A DNA stretch of 64,000 nucleotides. Source: Larix kaempferi. Lineage: Eukaryota > Streptophyta > Pinopsida > Pinales > Pinaceae. The notes under the pieces are model-generated. The model made no database searches, was not told the origin of the DNA, and saw only the letters and a list, made by a program, of their open reading frames with translations. The position numbers and the translations under genes were made by a program. The stretch covers positions 392,001-456,000 of the forward strand of contig BSBM01001936.1 in the NCBI GenBank assembly GCA_027924585.1. Direction: 5' to 3'. Below, in pieces: positions 48,404-60,560 of this stretch (positions within the stretch are counted from its first letter, which is position 1; each line of letters starts with the position of its first letter).

Positions 48404-49600
48404 CTAGTCTAGGCCCATCATGACTTCCAAAATAGCTTCATCAGACGGTAAGACTGTATCTAAACAGTCAAAAGAGTGGGTAGAATTCAGTGACCATGTT
48501 GGAGCATAGTCCATATCCGACTCAGCAGAGACTGGCGAAGTCACAATATGTTCCATTGCAGCATGTTGTGCTTCCATGTAGGCTACTTCTGCAACGGATA
48601 GAGGCACTGAAGTTTCTGATGTAGTGGGAAGGATCCACGGATCAGTTCTTAAACCAACCATGAAATTTTCAGTAGAAGTACCCACATCAGAACGCATAAA
48701 AAGAACTAGAGAGGGAAGGTCAAAAGTGCCTATTAATGACCCGTAAATCCCTGCTCATAAACTCTCGCTTACTGGGGTGGTTTGCTCAACTAAGGGAATT
48801 GTGGACTCTGAAGAAGTCTGGTTGTTTCTCTGAGTGAAAGAAAGTTGATCAACTGTAATGACATTACCTTCAAAAGGGAACATAACGACTTGAAAAACTG
48901 CCGATGCAATAGCTCGCATGGCATATGTCCATCTCTTGCCTAATAACATGTTGTAATCAAGCGGAGCATCCAGAACTTCTACTTCTACAGAAATTGTCTC
49001 ATCGGCCAAATTGACATCAAATGATGGAAAAACCCCGTGTGGACGGAAAGTTCTGCCATCAAATGCAGTAAGCAATGTGTTAGAAGGGGCTAACTCGGGG
49101 GAACCCAAAGCTTTCCAACAGGAAATTGACATTACACACGTCGACGCACCCTCATCTACGACAGCTCGTCTAATGGGAATTGGGACATGGATGACTTCTA
49201 TCTGAAGGGAAACGTGGTACAAAAATCGGTATTTGATATCAGCCATATCAAATCGCGTAGACATGTTAGAGGATTCCATACTTCCAATAGCTGCCAGAAG
49301 TGCATTTCGTTGTAAAGGACAACTTTGCAGGACTTCTAAGGTGGACATGGCACAAGGGGTCTGGGCTAGATCTTCAACCACATTGTAGTTGGAAGCAGCT
49401 CGAGTGTTGGGATTGTGCGTTGCCCTCTTCAAGACACCTTTCGGGATCTTGGGCAGTGGGTCCACAGGTATGTGGAGTGGAGTGGAAGATTCTGGAATCT
49501 CCCTATCCTTCTTCTGTGTATCCGGAGTGTAATTCCTTGCTCTTGTTTGTAAGAGTGCGTCCAAGCTAACCATGTTAATAAAAGTTTGATCAACCGAAGC
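48404..49600 (-). pseudogene. Tat1 protease and linker
   Basis: Protease frame 49573-48755 holds VVDEGASTCVMSISCWKALG, where the usual DSGA is DEGA, a form I associate with Tat proteases. FDVNLADETISVEVEVLDAP and LLGKRW follow. A stop near 48750 leads to an acidic linker (48697-48404, ending ILEVMMGLD). Upstream it joins the gag zinc knuckle in the same frame. Confidence 0.85.
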
Positions 49601-51863
49601 ATGTGTGGTGCCCCCAGTATTGGAGGTGCCAGAAGCTGAACCCTACCCCTTAGGGAATGGATCTTTAAGTACAACAGGTTTCTTTTCTTGAAGTAGCTTC
49701 TAGGTTTCTTCGAGTAGAGGGCATTGGTGAGTGAGGTGGTCCTACTTGCAAAGTTTACAAGGGAACTTAACCTTCTTCTTCTCTTTGTTACCCTCCTTGG
49801 CATTCTCTTTTTTGGGCTTTTGATGGTTCCCCTCTCCTTTCTTTTCCTTCTTTTTGTTGTTGGGTTTTCGAGGGCCCTTTTGATTGTTCTGAACCTGGTT
49901 AACAGATTCAGAAGTAGAAGGAGAGGTTGTGACAGAAGTAACTTCTGCAGTCGATTATTTGACAGATAAGGCATGAACCTGTTTGGTCAATGCTTCGAAA
50001 GCTGCAGAGTCAACTGAACCTACTATGCCGTCAGCATGCAGTCCAGGTTTAGGTTTGCTTAGATCAGTATTTGATCGCGGTGCATCAGGTATGATTTCAT
50101 AAAGTAACCCAGATTATGCGTAAACAAGGTCTAACTGTTGGGTCCGTAAGATGGCTTCTTCCTCTGTAGACACTCCAGAAGTAGCTACTTCTTTAGAAAT
50201 ATAAGGAAGGAGTGATTTCAAATACCACTCAAGAAGGAATTCTAGAGGTATGTTGGCTATAATGAGCCTCTTCCATCTTCGCCACTCCTAAATGTGATCA
50301 GATAAGTGAGTGGCTTTATTTTGCCTAAATGTAGACAAAAGGTCTGTTCCGGCATTATCTCGAACAGGAAGCTAGAAGTGATTAAAAAAGATAGTCGTGA
50401 GATCCCCAAAATTAAAGAATGTAGCTGCAGGTAACTCAATGTACCATTTGGCTGCAGCATCGGTTACGGTCCTTTGGAACAGTCTCAACCTAATGGAATC
50501 TTCATTTAATGAGTTCGAGGAACACCATAAATGGAAAGTAGTGACATGGTCACCAGGGTCCTCACCAGTTTTGCCTTCGAATTTTGGAATATCTAAAGGT
50601 AACTTGGTAGGAACTGGTGGCCATGTGGCATTATGATACACTGGATCGTTTGTCAACTTGGAAAGGTCTGGCAAGTTTAGAGTTTCCAGAAATGGTAAAC
50701 AAGGTCTGCAAGATGGCATTTGATAACCTGTGGTCATAAAGGGGGAACTACCCATAGTCTGACCCGTGAACTGCTGGTAGGGGTTTCCCCCGGCCATCTG
50801 CTAGTAGGGGTTGCCCCCAACCATCTGCTGGTAGGGGTTTCCCCCATCCATCTGTTGTTGCGTGAAAGTATTATTCAAATTCCCCCACCCATATGAAATT
50901 TGGTTAGTGCTCTGTGGGTTCGTCCATTGTGGCAGGGTGTTAGCCCCACCATATTCTTGGTTAAAAATGTTACCCCCTCCTCCCAAGAATAGAGAGAAAG
51001 GGACGTTTCCTGCAGGCATATTAGCTTGATTCAAGTTGGGACCTGCAAAGGTATTAAAACCAGTAGTAGCTGACGTAGATGGTGCAGTCATGGTACTCAT
51101 GACAGGCACAGTTGCAAAAGCATTTGGCCCTACAACGGTTGTGGAAATCCAAGTACTGGGTATGTGATATGACGGTTGAGTTACGGGAGGTGGAACAAGA
51201 CTCATGGTACTGCTAGGTCCAAAAGTAGGTGTAGAGGAAGATGCCATAGTTGTTGAACTCGGCATGCCTAACGTGCTAGTATTAAAGATGAAGGATGGAG
51301 TGGACACAGAGGTTGTCTGTGCCGAACTCGGTGTAGCAGGAGGAGGAGGATTTACAGTATGTGTGTTCATACCTATGGTGGGAGTCTGTGGAACTCCCAG
51401 TTCGCCTCCCAGGTTAGTCATAAAATGCTCAGGTGTGAAATGATATGCACTATAATCTGGTTGCTGGAAACCAACGGGTATCAGCATTGGAATTCTAAGA
51501 TTAGTCAGAGGAGGATTAAAAGGAGTACTGAACTCACTAGAAGTGAGATCTTCAATCTCAACTGAATTGAAATGTTGCTGATCTGGAGTCCCCGATTGTG
51601 GTTCCTCAGGAACCTCTATTTCAGGGCTTTCTGTTGCAGTTTGTAGTTCTTCAAGAAACTCTATTTCAGGTTGTAGTTCCTCAAGAATTTATATTTCAGG
51701 ACTTTCTGTTCTAGAAAGTTCCTCAGGAAGTTCTATTTCACCAGTGGTTTCCAAAGGAACACTGGGGTCTACCCTCTGTCGTCTAGCTAGCGGTAGTGGT
51801 TTTGTTCTAAGTGGAAAAAGGTGTTGCAACCTTCTCGACCTATGAAGTTCTTGGTCTTCCACG
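49601..51863 (-). pseudogene. Tat1 gag
   Basis: An N-terminal region of Pro/Ser/Thr/Gln-rich sequence (51863-50801) includes Glu-rich repeats and GGNPYQQM repeats. The Retrotrans_gag core follows (about 50700-50250: LNLPDLSKL, HVTTFHLWCSSNSL, AAKWYIELP, then WRRWKRLI). A lysine-rich tract and a CCHC-like knuckle, CKLCK then HLTHQCP, lie near 49740. Stops occur near 51690, at 50798-50800, near 50370 and within the knuckle. The start codon is uncertain. The same layout recurs in Tat2 gag (61715-64000). Role by family: particle protein and RNA binding. Confidence 0.85.
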
Positions 51864-53840
51864 ATTATATATAAAATAAATCTAGAAAAAACCTAGTGGC
51901 CGCTAAGACTAGGGGGCAAACAACACACCACTAAAAAAATATTAAGTATACAAGCCAAGCAAACGAGATGCCTTCCGGAGAAGAGTCTGGAATGATGAGG
52001 GCCCATAACAGATCAATGAAGGATAAAGAACAGTTACCTGGGGTCCAAAATACAATGACTAAGGGTGAAAGTGCTGGAATCACCCAACCACCCTCCCAAA
52101 GACCTGCAAGGGATTTCCTCCCACGTCTATCCTAGGTACAACAGATATACCCACCGCTATCACCTGTGTATGAACCTATGGTCAGATACTAAGGATACCA
52201 CAACACCGAAAACTCCTGGGGGAACAGTCTCAGGTCGAATCGGAAGGCATGGGGGAACAATCTCAGTCCCCAAATGCGATCCAATCCTGGTATATGCTCG
52301 AAACAGAAAATAGGAGTATTCCCAACAATCTGATCTCGCAAGACCTACTGCATAGATCCCAGGCAAGATTTGAATGAAGTGGGTTTACCTGTGATAGTCG
52401 AACTACGATTTTTGCATAATGTGTGACCTTGGGTGGTTTAAGGTTATTTAAACCCAAGATCCTAACCAAGACTAGTTGGTGTAGTGTATCCCTAAAAAGA
52501 AAATTGTTGCTATTTAATTTTATTAAAAAAATTTAGGGCTATTATTACTCAAAAGGTAGTGCGTTTGTGTGGCGTGGTTGCAACATGAAACCAAAGTGCA
52601 TAAATTAAAACTTTCAACAAAAAAACTTTTTATTTTTTCATTTAATGTTCTTTCCAAATTGAAACTGAAACAAATCTAAGCAAATTTTCTTTTTGTTTTC
52701 TTTTAAAATTATGAACAAAACAAACTATACTATTTTGCAAAAGATATAAGCCTCACTATTCTTAAGCTATCAATTTTTTTCTTTTTCTGTTATTATGAAC
52801 GAAAAAGAAGTCTAAAATTATGAAGCAAATAAGATTTATACAAGATGTGTAAGTATGAAAAAAAGGGTCCTAAGCTCACAACTGTCAAAACAATGGTTCG
52901 ACAAAGGCTTGTCCTACAATTTTTTTCAAGAGAAAAAGCCCTCACACTTGGAAACAAAGCGGATAGAAAACAAAGAGGAAATATGCTACAAATTGGAAAT
53001 CAAACTCAAGAGGAATTTCCCAAAGCATCAAACCCTAATAAGACCACTAAGCCAAGCAATCGGTAGGAAAGCGAGTTAACAACCACCCTACTAACACAAA
53101 GACTGAAAGATGAAGCAAACTGAAGTACTCCAATCTCACTTGATACTGGAAAAGACAATGAAGTCAAGAAATGTTGGAACTCAAAAGTTTGGAAGACACC
53201 CTAAAGGCTCCAAAACGGACCAAACCCTAAAACAAAGGATAAGATTCCTAAAGAGAAAACAAATGTTGCCACAAATAGCAAATGCAAAGCAATAGGTTTG
53301 TAGGTTAGCAACACAATGTCAGGGTATAGGTAAGCAAATGTGTTCGCTAAGAAACAAAGCTTAGTCTCTAAAGAGAGTAAAAAGTGAACCAAACACTTCA
53401 AAAGAAAACAAGTGACCTAAAGATGACCAAAAAGACTCAAAGAAGGGTACTAAGACTCAAAGAAAAGTTGCAGACCTCAAAAACTAGTCAAGAAGGCCCA
53501 AAACAAAGTCAGAAACCTACCCAAAAAGGAAGAAAACTCAACCAAACCACCAACAGAAAGCTACAGAAATGTACCCTACTATGCAGTAGGGAAACTAGCG
53601 TATCTGGAGAGGTGGGCGCTACTGTATAGAGACAAATAGCATATGGGCGCTATTGTATGTATAACAGAGTAGCGCTCAGGTCTTAAAGAGTCCAAAAACT
53701 GACTTTGAAAAGATGCAAAACGACTGAGTGAAGCAGAGAGAAGCAAGTAGGGGATACCTACAAGGCTTCTCAGTAGATTAAAGGTATTAAGAGGTTCTGG
53801 AAAGACAAACAAGAAAGGTTTCCTAGAGCAGAAAAACAAC
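51864..53840 (-). other. Tat1 leader
   Basis: This is about 2 kb between primer site and gag, A-rich on the plus strand from about 52500 to 53570, without a convincing protein. GGGCGCTACTGTA-type motifs at 53580-53680 match the LTR repeats. Long leaders are usual in Tat elements. Confidence 0.7.
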
Positions 53841-53860
53841 CTTCCCCAGCGGAGTCGCCA
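53841..53860 (-). other. Tat1 primer-binding site (non-Met)
   Basis: On the minus strand TGGCGACTCCGCTGGGG lies three bases from the LTR end. It is not the Met site. Ogre-like elements use such a sequence with a tRNA I believe to be Arg, but I cannot confirm the tRNA here. Tat2 has the same first eleven bases. Confidence 0.85.
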
Positions 53861-53863
53861 GTC

Positions 53864-54893
53864 TGTTGGCAGGAAATACTACCCTATAATGAGGAAATGG
53901 ACATTATCAACTTAAGGGGGTGATAGGTAAGCATATTAATTGCATTACATAAATGTTTATGAATGGAAATATATTATGGATCTTGAATACATACCTTTTG
54001 AACGAAGTTTGATCCTAGCTTTTATCCAATCTTGCGCTCGATCCTCAAGTCAATCTCTCGTTCGATAAACTTGCAACACAAGTACCTTTCTCAACGTATC
54101 TTGGCCAATATAATAATGATGCAATTGAATAATGATTCAAACATCAAGCATTAACCAACATGATCCAAATAAACACATAATTCAATAAGTACTTGATTTG
54201 GGATGAGAAAGATGTTTCAACCTTTTATTGTCGAAAGCAAATGAGAATACAAAGTATACCTGACTTTGCAGCATGCTCATGCAACCTGATCCTGGGCTCC
54301 TGCTTTTCTCTAGCTTGGAAATATTCCAGCATAACCTCCTCCAATACAAGCTTCTCTTATGAAAGAGTCTTTCGATAGATCTCATGTCTAACCCCTCTCT
54401 TCATTCCTCCTTGTATTTATAGGACAAGGGAGGCAGTTCAGGTCAAGAGGTAGTTGTAGAGGAAGTTGGGGAAGTTGGAAAACCAACTGCAACTAATCCT
54501 CATTCGTGAAATTAATTATTTTTTAATCATATTTTGAGGTGTACGCTACTATTTTACAGTGGAGTAGCGCCCAAGGCACTACTATAGTGTTTTATAACTA
54601 GCGTTCACTAATTTTTAGATGTTGTACGCTAGTCTATTGAAGAGGAGTAGCACCCATGAGGAGGTGTACGCTACTATTGTAGATTGGAGTAGGGTACAGG
54701 CGCTAATTTGTTGAGGTAGAGTAACGCCCATGTCTCAAAATAATGTTTTTTAGGATTTTTCCAGCTTGCAAGGAGGTGAATCAGGCCAAGGTGTCATCTA
54801 AGGTCATCCTGCTCCTCCATCCAAGTTGTCCTTTTGTGTGATCGATAGCTCAAGGTGATCATGGACGGCGAGGTGCAGATTTGACCTATAACA
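53864..54893 (-). repeat. Tat1 5' LTR
   Basis: It is the second copy of 32599-33629. The TATA box on the minus strand lies at 54413-54422. The GTACGCTACT and GTAGCGCCC repeats are conserved. AACAT follows at 54894-54898. Confidence 0.93.
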
Positions 54894-55399
54894 AACATTG
54901 CTTGCTCTTTATGCCTAATATCATCAGGTATGTTGGCCATTATCTTTTCAAAACAGTGGTTAAATTCATGGACTGACTCGTTTTCTTTATTCCTAATTTC
55001 AAATAGTTCGTTCAAAAGAAAACATCCCTCCACCAGAGAGGCGAAGAGACCTCTCATATAGACATCTTCTTCAGCCCCATAGGCTTCCATATGTGCCCAT
55101 AGAACATCGATATGATATTCAATGGAGGTTGCACAACTTCCACTAAATTTCAGAATCTTTTCAAAATACTTATCGGGCATGTCATTAGGTGAACCAAGGA
55201 TTTGGGAAAAATTGAAAGGTGAAGCTTTATCTTTGTTTGCAAATCTACGATCAACGGGAGGGTTATTTTGATTATTATTTCTTGGAGGAGTTTGATTTGT
55301 TCCAGCCATTGGATTTATTTGATGAGATGAAGAGGTAGGAGGAACCTGATTAGTTGAAGGAGATCCTAAAATACGATTTGGAGAATCAGAAGAATTCAC
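54894..55399 (-). pseudogene. G3 gag, part right of Tat1
   Basis: The start MNSSDSPNRILG at 55399 leads into a Pro/Asn-rich segment (PPRNNNQNNPPVDRRF) and then a gag core (DMPDKYFEKILKFSG, YHIDVLWAHMEAYG, LFEIRNKENESVHEFNHCF, IMANIPDDIRHKEQAMF). The native frame is cut at the AACAT site and continues at 32598. Residues read beyond 54894 come from the Tat1 LTR. This half is free of stops. Confidence 0.85.
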
Positions 55400-55462
55400 G
55401 ATTTTCCAAAAGAAATTAGACGATTGGGATTTCGGATTTCTTCGATGATATATAAGAAGGAT

Positions 55463-57092
55463 TGCAATACCCCAATTTTGGCCATTATGAAATATTGGCT
55501 TTTAATGTAAATATTGTATACATGCGGTGTATGTTTCCTAGCATGGAGCTCAAGGCCAAGGCCCCGCTAGTGTATGCTTGGAGTTATTTAGAATGGACAA
55601 GAATTTGATATTTTGCTACCCATGTGCTATTAATCCATGGAATATTGTAAATGGATGTAAATATTAATATTTCAATAAAATACCAAAATTGGCTATGGAA
55701 GCAACGAATGAGAAAGGGCCATGTGTATTCCACTAGGGAGTGGTGAGGGGGTTGTGGGGATGAACCATATGCTTCCAAATGTCATTGTGAGAACCCATTT
55801 GACTTTCCTTGCTGGCATTTAATTCTGTTGTAAGGAAGTTGTTGAAGAATTCAGTCCATGGCTTCAATGGAGCATGGGAAGCCCAGAAATTCGTATGGCG
55901 GGTATGGGCTCTATTTTTCTTGTACCACAAGTTACTCCACCTCATGGGAATGGGTTCTTCCTCATTTCCATTCCATTGTGGAAGACCTCAGCATCAGTTT
56001 TCATCCATCACGAATTCCCAGCAGTGAGCAAAACTAGAAATCGCAACTTTGCAAGAACCCATGTTTTCAAAAGACATAAACACCCATAATTTGGTATTGA
56101 CAGTAAAATCCAATGGGGGATCAATAGATATGAACCTTGGGGAAAAATTGAGAGTATTAGATACCCCGAAATTCATTGGAAAACCCAGTTTTAATAGCCC
56201 ATAAATCTAGTGACGGGATGAGTTATTTGATGACAGTATTGTGAGAAATCCAAGTGTGAATGACTGAGCAGAGGTTGGGAATGCTTGATAAACCCAGTGA
56301 AGGTTGTAATCCCAAGGATTTAGCAGCTTGGACCTTTCTATTCCCATCCCGAAGAGCATTGGAGGGAAGGGACACCTGAGGGACTATGTAACAGAGAAGG
56401 GGACCTTCCTTGTGTTTGGTGTGGTAGGTATTGTGGGTGCCTTGACTGTTTGAATTATCTTGAGATGCTTGTAGCTTTGTGGTTGAGGTCACTGTCTTAG
56501 CATTTCCATCCTTTGTCTTCTGTATGCTTGATAAACCCAACTGTGTGTTGGCTTAGCATAGCTGTTGACTGAAACCATGGTTGTCAGCGAGCCCATCTAG
56601 TTCCTCCTTAGTGGATACACAACCCAGCTCGGGGGTGATCTCTCAGCTGAAAGAATATAGGTTGGACGGAGAACTATGGTTGGGTGGAATGTTTCTCTCA
56701 CATAACCAGTTGTTTGGACAACTTAATCTCAAAGATAAGTGTTCTCTGTGTTTAAATTATATGCATTATGTGTTCTGCAATGTGTTAATTCTGAATGATA
56801 ATTATTCATGATTATGGAATTGATATGAAGTATGTGCATAGAATGAGAAGGGGATTGATTCTCTGCATATTGAATCATCATCCACTTGTGATAGATATGT
56901 TGATGCATTACAATTGTGTGTGTGTAAATATTATTTAGTTCCATTGTGTTTATATTGAGTATGAATTTGCGCACATAAGTTTTTATTTATTATGAATTTC
57001 TTAGTAATGTATGGGGCTAAGATTGTCCAATAAGCCCTGGAATGTCAATCATGTTCTCTCTGTGGTTTGGAATGATGGGAGGGGACGTGACA
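55463..57092 (+). repeat. Solo LTR of a gypsy-type element
   Basis: It is bounded by TGCAATACCCC and GGGACGTGACA and flanked by AGGAT at 55458-55462 and 57093-57097. No primer site or internal DNA follows, so it is a solo LTR (1630 bases) left by recombination between two LTRs. The GGGGACGTGACA end is typical of chromovirus LTRs. It carries the GATAAACCCA hairpin module (56285, 56530) and a stretch (56630-56790) resembling 320-480 of the E1 LTR, so the two families are related. It lies upstream of the G3 gag start. Confidence 0.87.
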
Positions 57093-57097
57093 AGGAT

Positions 57098-57342
57098 TCC
57101 TTCCAACTGATTCGAATTTGTTCGACTTCAGAGATCGTAAGGATGTTTATGAGGTCGTTCCTCAGACAAGTCACATTTAGGAGTTGCCAGGTAAACTATA
57201 AGTCTTGTCTACCAAAATATATGTCATATAATAGCAGGGAGAGATGAGTGAAATGAGATGGATATGTATGATTTAAAGATGTAAATGGTAAAAATCCAAA
57301 TATAAAATTGGATGTGATAATATATGTAATGATCGCACGGTC
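57098..57342. other. Short stretch between solo LTR and Tat2
   Basis: It is probably more of the G3 leader (minus strand). No feature could be recognised. Confidence 0.4.
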
Positions 57343-58166
57343 TGTTAACAATCAAATTAACACCCTTAGTCATGTGACAGAAGAAGCATATTTTTACTAT
57401 GCGCCCGCAACATGAAGACAGAACACAAATACATTCAGAGACAAATCCTCTCTGATCTAATCACTTCTCCCATAAATGGAAGGATTAGGTGAAGAAAGTA
57501 AGAACCTAAGGAGACCAAGTTCAGTAATTGAACCGCTCAAAAAAGGTCCAAAATCAAGCTACACCAATCAAAAAGTGAAAAGGAATGTGTTAAAGAGCAT
57601 TAATTGTACTTAAAGTATGCTAAGTTGTGCAAAAAAGCCTAAAACCTATGGAAAAGTGGGTTTTTGAGTGAAAATGATCTAAAAAAATGAAAAAGAGCAA
57701 TCCCACATTGAGAGAAAAAGCTTGAAGGCCCATTTCCAAATGCTATATAAGAAAGGCATTTGGGGCATTGTAAGGTACACAAAGGAAGAGCAAAGGCATG
57801 ATAGAAAGATTCTGAAGGAGGAGGAAAAGCTCAATTTCTTCAAAAGCTAGGTGGAGAAAGGAAAGCTCATGGCAATGGAGGATGGATTCACACCAAGATC
57901 TATGGTAAGGATGTACCTCTTCATTGTTTTAATATGAAATGATTCAAGTTTGTTCCATTTGAATGTTTGAATGTTGCTTATCTTGTATGATTTAAATTTT
58001 CAAATGGAATTAGATCTTAGCTTTGCTTATCTTGTTTGATGAATGAATGTATATCTTAATAATAACTTGTGATAATCATTTTCATTTGCTAACATAGAAG
58101 CTCACCACCTCTTTGTAAAATAGCTAAAATAGAGTAGACACGTCCCTACACTATTTGTTGTTATCA
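57343..58166 (+). repeat. Tat2 5' LTR (start uncertain)
   Basis: The right end, TTGTTATCA at 58166, is fixed by the primer site three bases later, the same spacing as in Tat1. The start TGTTAACAATC is a proposal based on the TGTTA start of the Tat1 LTR on its coding strand. The second LTR and the TSD lie outside the window. Confidence 0.6.
57743..57751 (+). promoter_or_regulatory. Tat2 TATA box
   Basis: CTATATAAG lies within the proposed LTR, about 415 bases before its end and in the element's direction. It is flanked by repeats of CATTTGG and CAAATG. Confidence 0.6.
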
Positions 58167-58169
58167 GAT

Positions 58170-58183
58170 TGGCGACTCCGTGG
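58170..58183 (+). other. Tat2 primer-binding site
   Basis: TGGCGACTCCGTGG matches the Tat1 primer site for its first eleven bases and then diverges by loss of a CG-containing step. Confidence 0.82.
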
Positions 58184-59509
58184 CTTGAAATTTATTGATA
58201 TTTTATGATTTTTATTCATATTTTTGTGCTAATCATCCTTCAGATCTACTCCTTTGTGCTTTAAATATCTCTGCAAGACCCTAAGATGTAGCTTAAGAAG
58301 CTTAAGACAGGCCTAACTACACCTATAATTCATCAAACCACCTCAAATCGCATTCAGATCTGAGTTTCTTGAATTTTGAGAGATGATCGCATTGTCCCTC
58401 ATAGCACTCTGTGTGTTTATTCACTCTCTGCATGAATCATTGAAATATCTTTAAGATCTTAAAGCTCTTAAAGCTCTGTGTGTTTCCATACCCATGCTTT
58501 GCACCTCTGCAACTCCAAATGTCAAATACCCCCGTCCCCTTCTTCGAAATAGATGAAGCTAGAGATGGACGCTAATATGGGAGCCTGGTGTTTGAATACA
58601 TGATTTTGTGAGTTGGGCTACACTCTACCCTCATAGCACTTTGTGTGTTTTCTTGAACTCTGCGTGAATTGTTGAAAGATACTCAGCCTTGAAGGATATC
58701 ATTCTTAGTGTAAATCTTAGCGTTGAAGGTTTATCGATCTCAGCGTTAATTTTGGCCAAAATCTCAGCGTTAATCGCTGGCAAACACTACTCGTGAATAG
58801 CGGTCTTGAGACCTTTGCATGTTTTCTTAAACTATGCCATGATCTTAAACCTCTGTGCGTTTATTCTCTTTACCACGATATTCAAACTCGGCTTGTTTAT
58901 TCAATTGTGGATGCATTGGACAAGGACTTGATCTGTAGACCTCTGCGTGTTTATTCATTAGATTTTTGCTGTCTGTAGATGTCCATTATTGAGTTTCTAT
59001 TTAGATGCCCCCAAAATCCATGACGCTAGGCAAATTATTTGGCTGGAGAAATTGATCGAATGGCATGCTGATCCATGAATAGATACACGTTGATCTCAAT
59101 GTTTATCTTGGCAAAAATCTCAGCATTAAACTTAAACTCTGCGTATTTCTCTGCAATCATAAATATCAGCGTGATTCTCTAAAATTTTAACGCCTGCATG
59201 GTTCAGATCTACTCCTTCAGTTCTGATTTAACTTAGAGTTTGCTCCACAGTCACCGGAGGTTTCATTAAATGCTGGTTTAATTTCTGCATAAAATGTTGT
59301 TGATAGACAGAATGTCCAATTCGTTGAATGTTGAATGGGGTTCATTGAATGTCGAATGGGGTTCATTGAATGCTGGTTTAAAGTCTACATGAAATTATGT
59401 TTACAAACAGTATTTCCATTTAAACCGCGCAATAGTGCAACCTTTCAGAAGTTTTTTTATGTTGGGTTCTTTGCTAAGCGGCAAAAGGAATACAACTCCA
59501 ACACCATAT

Positions 59510-59800
59510 TACTCCTTTTAATTTTTGTTTTGAAAAGCTTTGCTTAAAGTTGGGATTAATGTCTTAAAGTTTTGATCCTTTTAAAATTCTTTGAAAAGTG
59601 TTACTTAAGTTGGGATTAATGTCTTAAAGTTTTGATCCTTTTAATTTTTTTTTAAAAGTTTTGCTTAAGTTGGGATTAAAATCTAAAAGTTTTGATCCTT
59701 TTAAAAAGTTTTGAAAAGTTTTGCTTAAGTTGGGATTAATGTATTAAAGTTTTGATCCTTTTAAAAAGTTTTGAAAAGTTTTGCTTAAGTTGGGATTAAA
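59510..59800 (+). repeat. 60-base tandem repeat, five copies
   Basis: The unit is GAAAAGTTTTGCTTAAG, then TTGGGATTAATGTC, then TTAAAGTTTTGATCC, starting near 59531, 59592, 59652, 59712 and 59771. Confidence 0.88.
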
Positions 59801-60170
59801 AATCTTTTTCATTGGAATAATCTTCCAAGCACATTAAAGAATTGTTTTAAAAAAAACTTAAAGACATTCAAATTTAAGATAACCTACACATGCTGATTGG
59901 AAACTTTAAACCAAATAACAACCATAAACATTAAACCACATATCAATCAAACATTTGAAGGAACCATTCACCCATATTTGCATTTGAAGAACACACTTTG
60001 AACATCACATGTTGAGATATTTTGAGAGTAATTTCTTTCCAAAAAACATAAATAAACTTTAATTAGTTACATTTTGTTTTGGAGTTAGAATATTTTCATG
60101 ATTTTCATGCACAATTAGAGATAGTTGCACCTTTAGAGTTCAGTTTTCTTGAGATATATTGTGTATGAGG

Positions 60171-60560
60171 CACTGTATCCTCTTCACTCGCACCTTATGG
60201 TGATCTTGTGAATGAGAAAGTGTATCTCACTTGTAATAGTTTAGGAGTTAATTTTTCCAAAGCATCTTATATCGAGCCACCGTATCCTATTCACTCACAC
60301 CTTATGGCGATATTGTGAATGAGAAAGTGGATCTCACTTGTAATAGACTAGATTTCAATTTTTGAATACAGTTTTTTGAGCCACTGTATCCTCTTCACTT
60401 GGGCCTTATGGCGATCTTGTGAATGAGAAAGTGGATCTCACTTGTAACAGTCTAGAATTTAATTCATAAGCATTCCAAAGGGATCTGTGTATCATCTTCA
60501 CTTGGGACTTTGGGTGGTCTTGTGAATGAGAAATAGAGATCCGCCATGTAATAGAATTAG
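60171..60560 (+). repeat. About 105-base tandem repeat, four copies
   Basis: Copies begin CACTGTATCCTCTTCACT at 60171, 60278, 60382 and (diverged) 60486. Each contains CTTATGGTGATCTTGTG and AATGAGAAAGTGGATC. Confidence 0.87.

Larger units (their letters stand above)
32599..54893 (-). mobile_element. Tat1: large Tat-lineage Ty3/gypsy element, split by Copia-2
   Basis: LTRs of about 1030 bases, an AACAT duplication, a non-Met primer site, a polypurine tract and minus-strand gag, protease, RT, RNase H, integrase and a second RNase H define it. Without Copia-2 it is about 15 kb. A second RNase H, an antisense gene before the 3' LTR, a long repeat-bearing leader and primer TGGCGACTCCG are together features known for the Tat lineage (Ogre, Retand, Grande and relatives). 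It interrupts G3 gag. Confidence 0.93.

Noticed and set aside
52845-53629. Lys/Gln-rich plus-strand frames in the Tat1 leader
   Set aside because: They follow from an A-rich strand and have no family resemblance. The element is read on the other strand.
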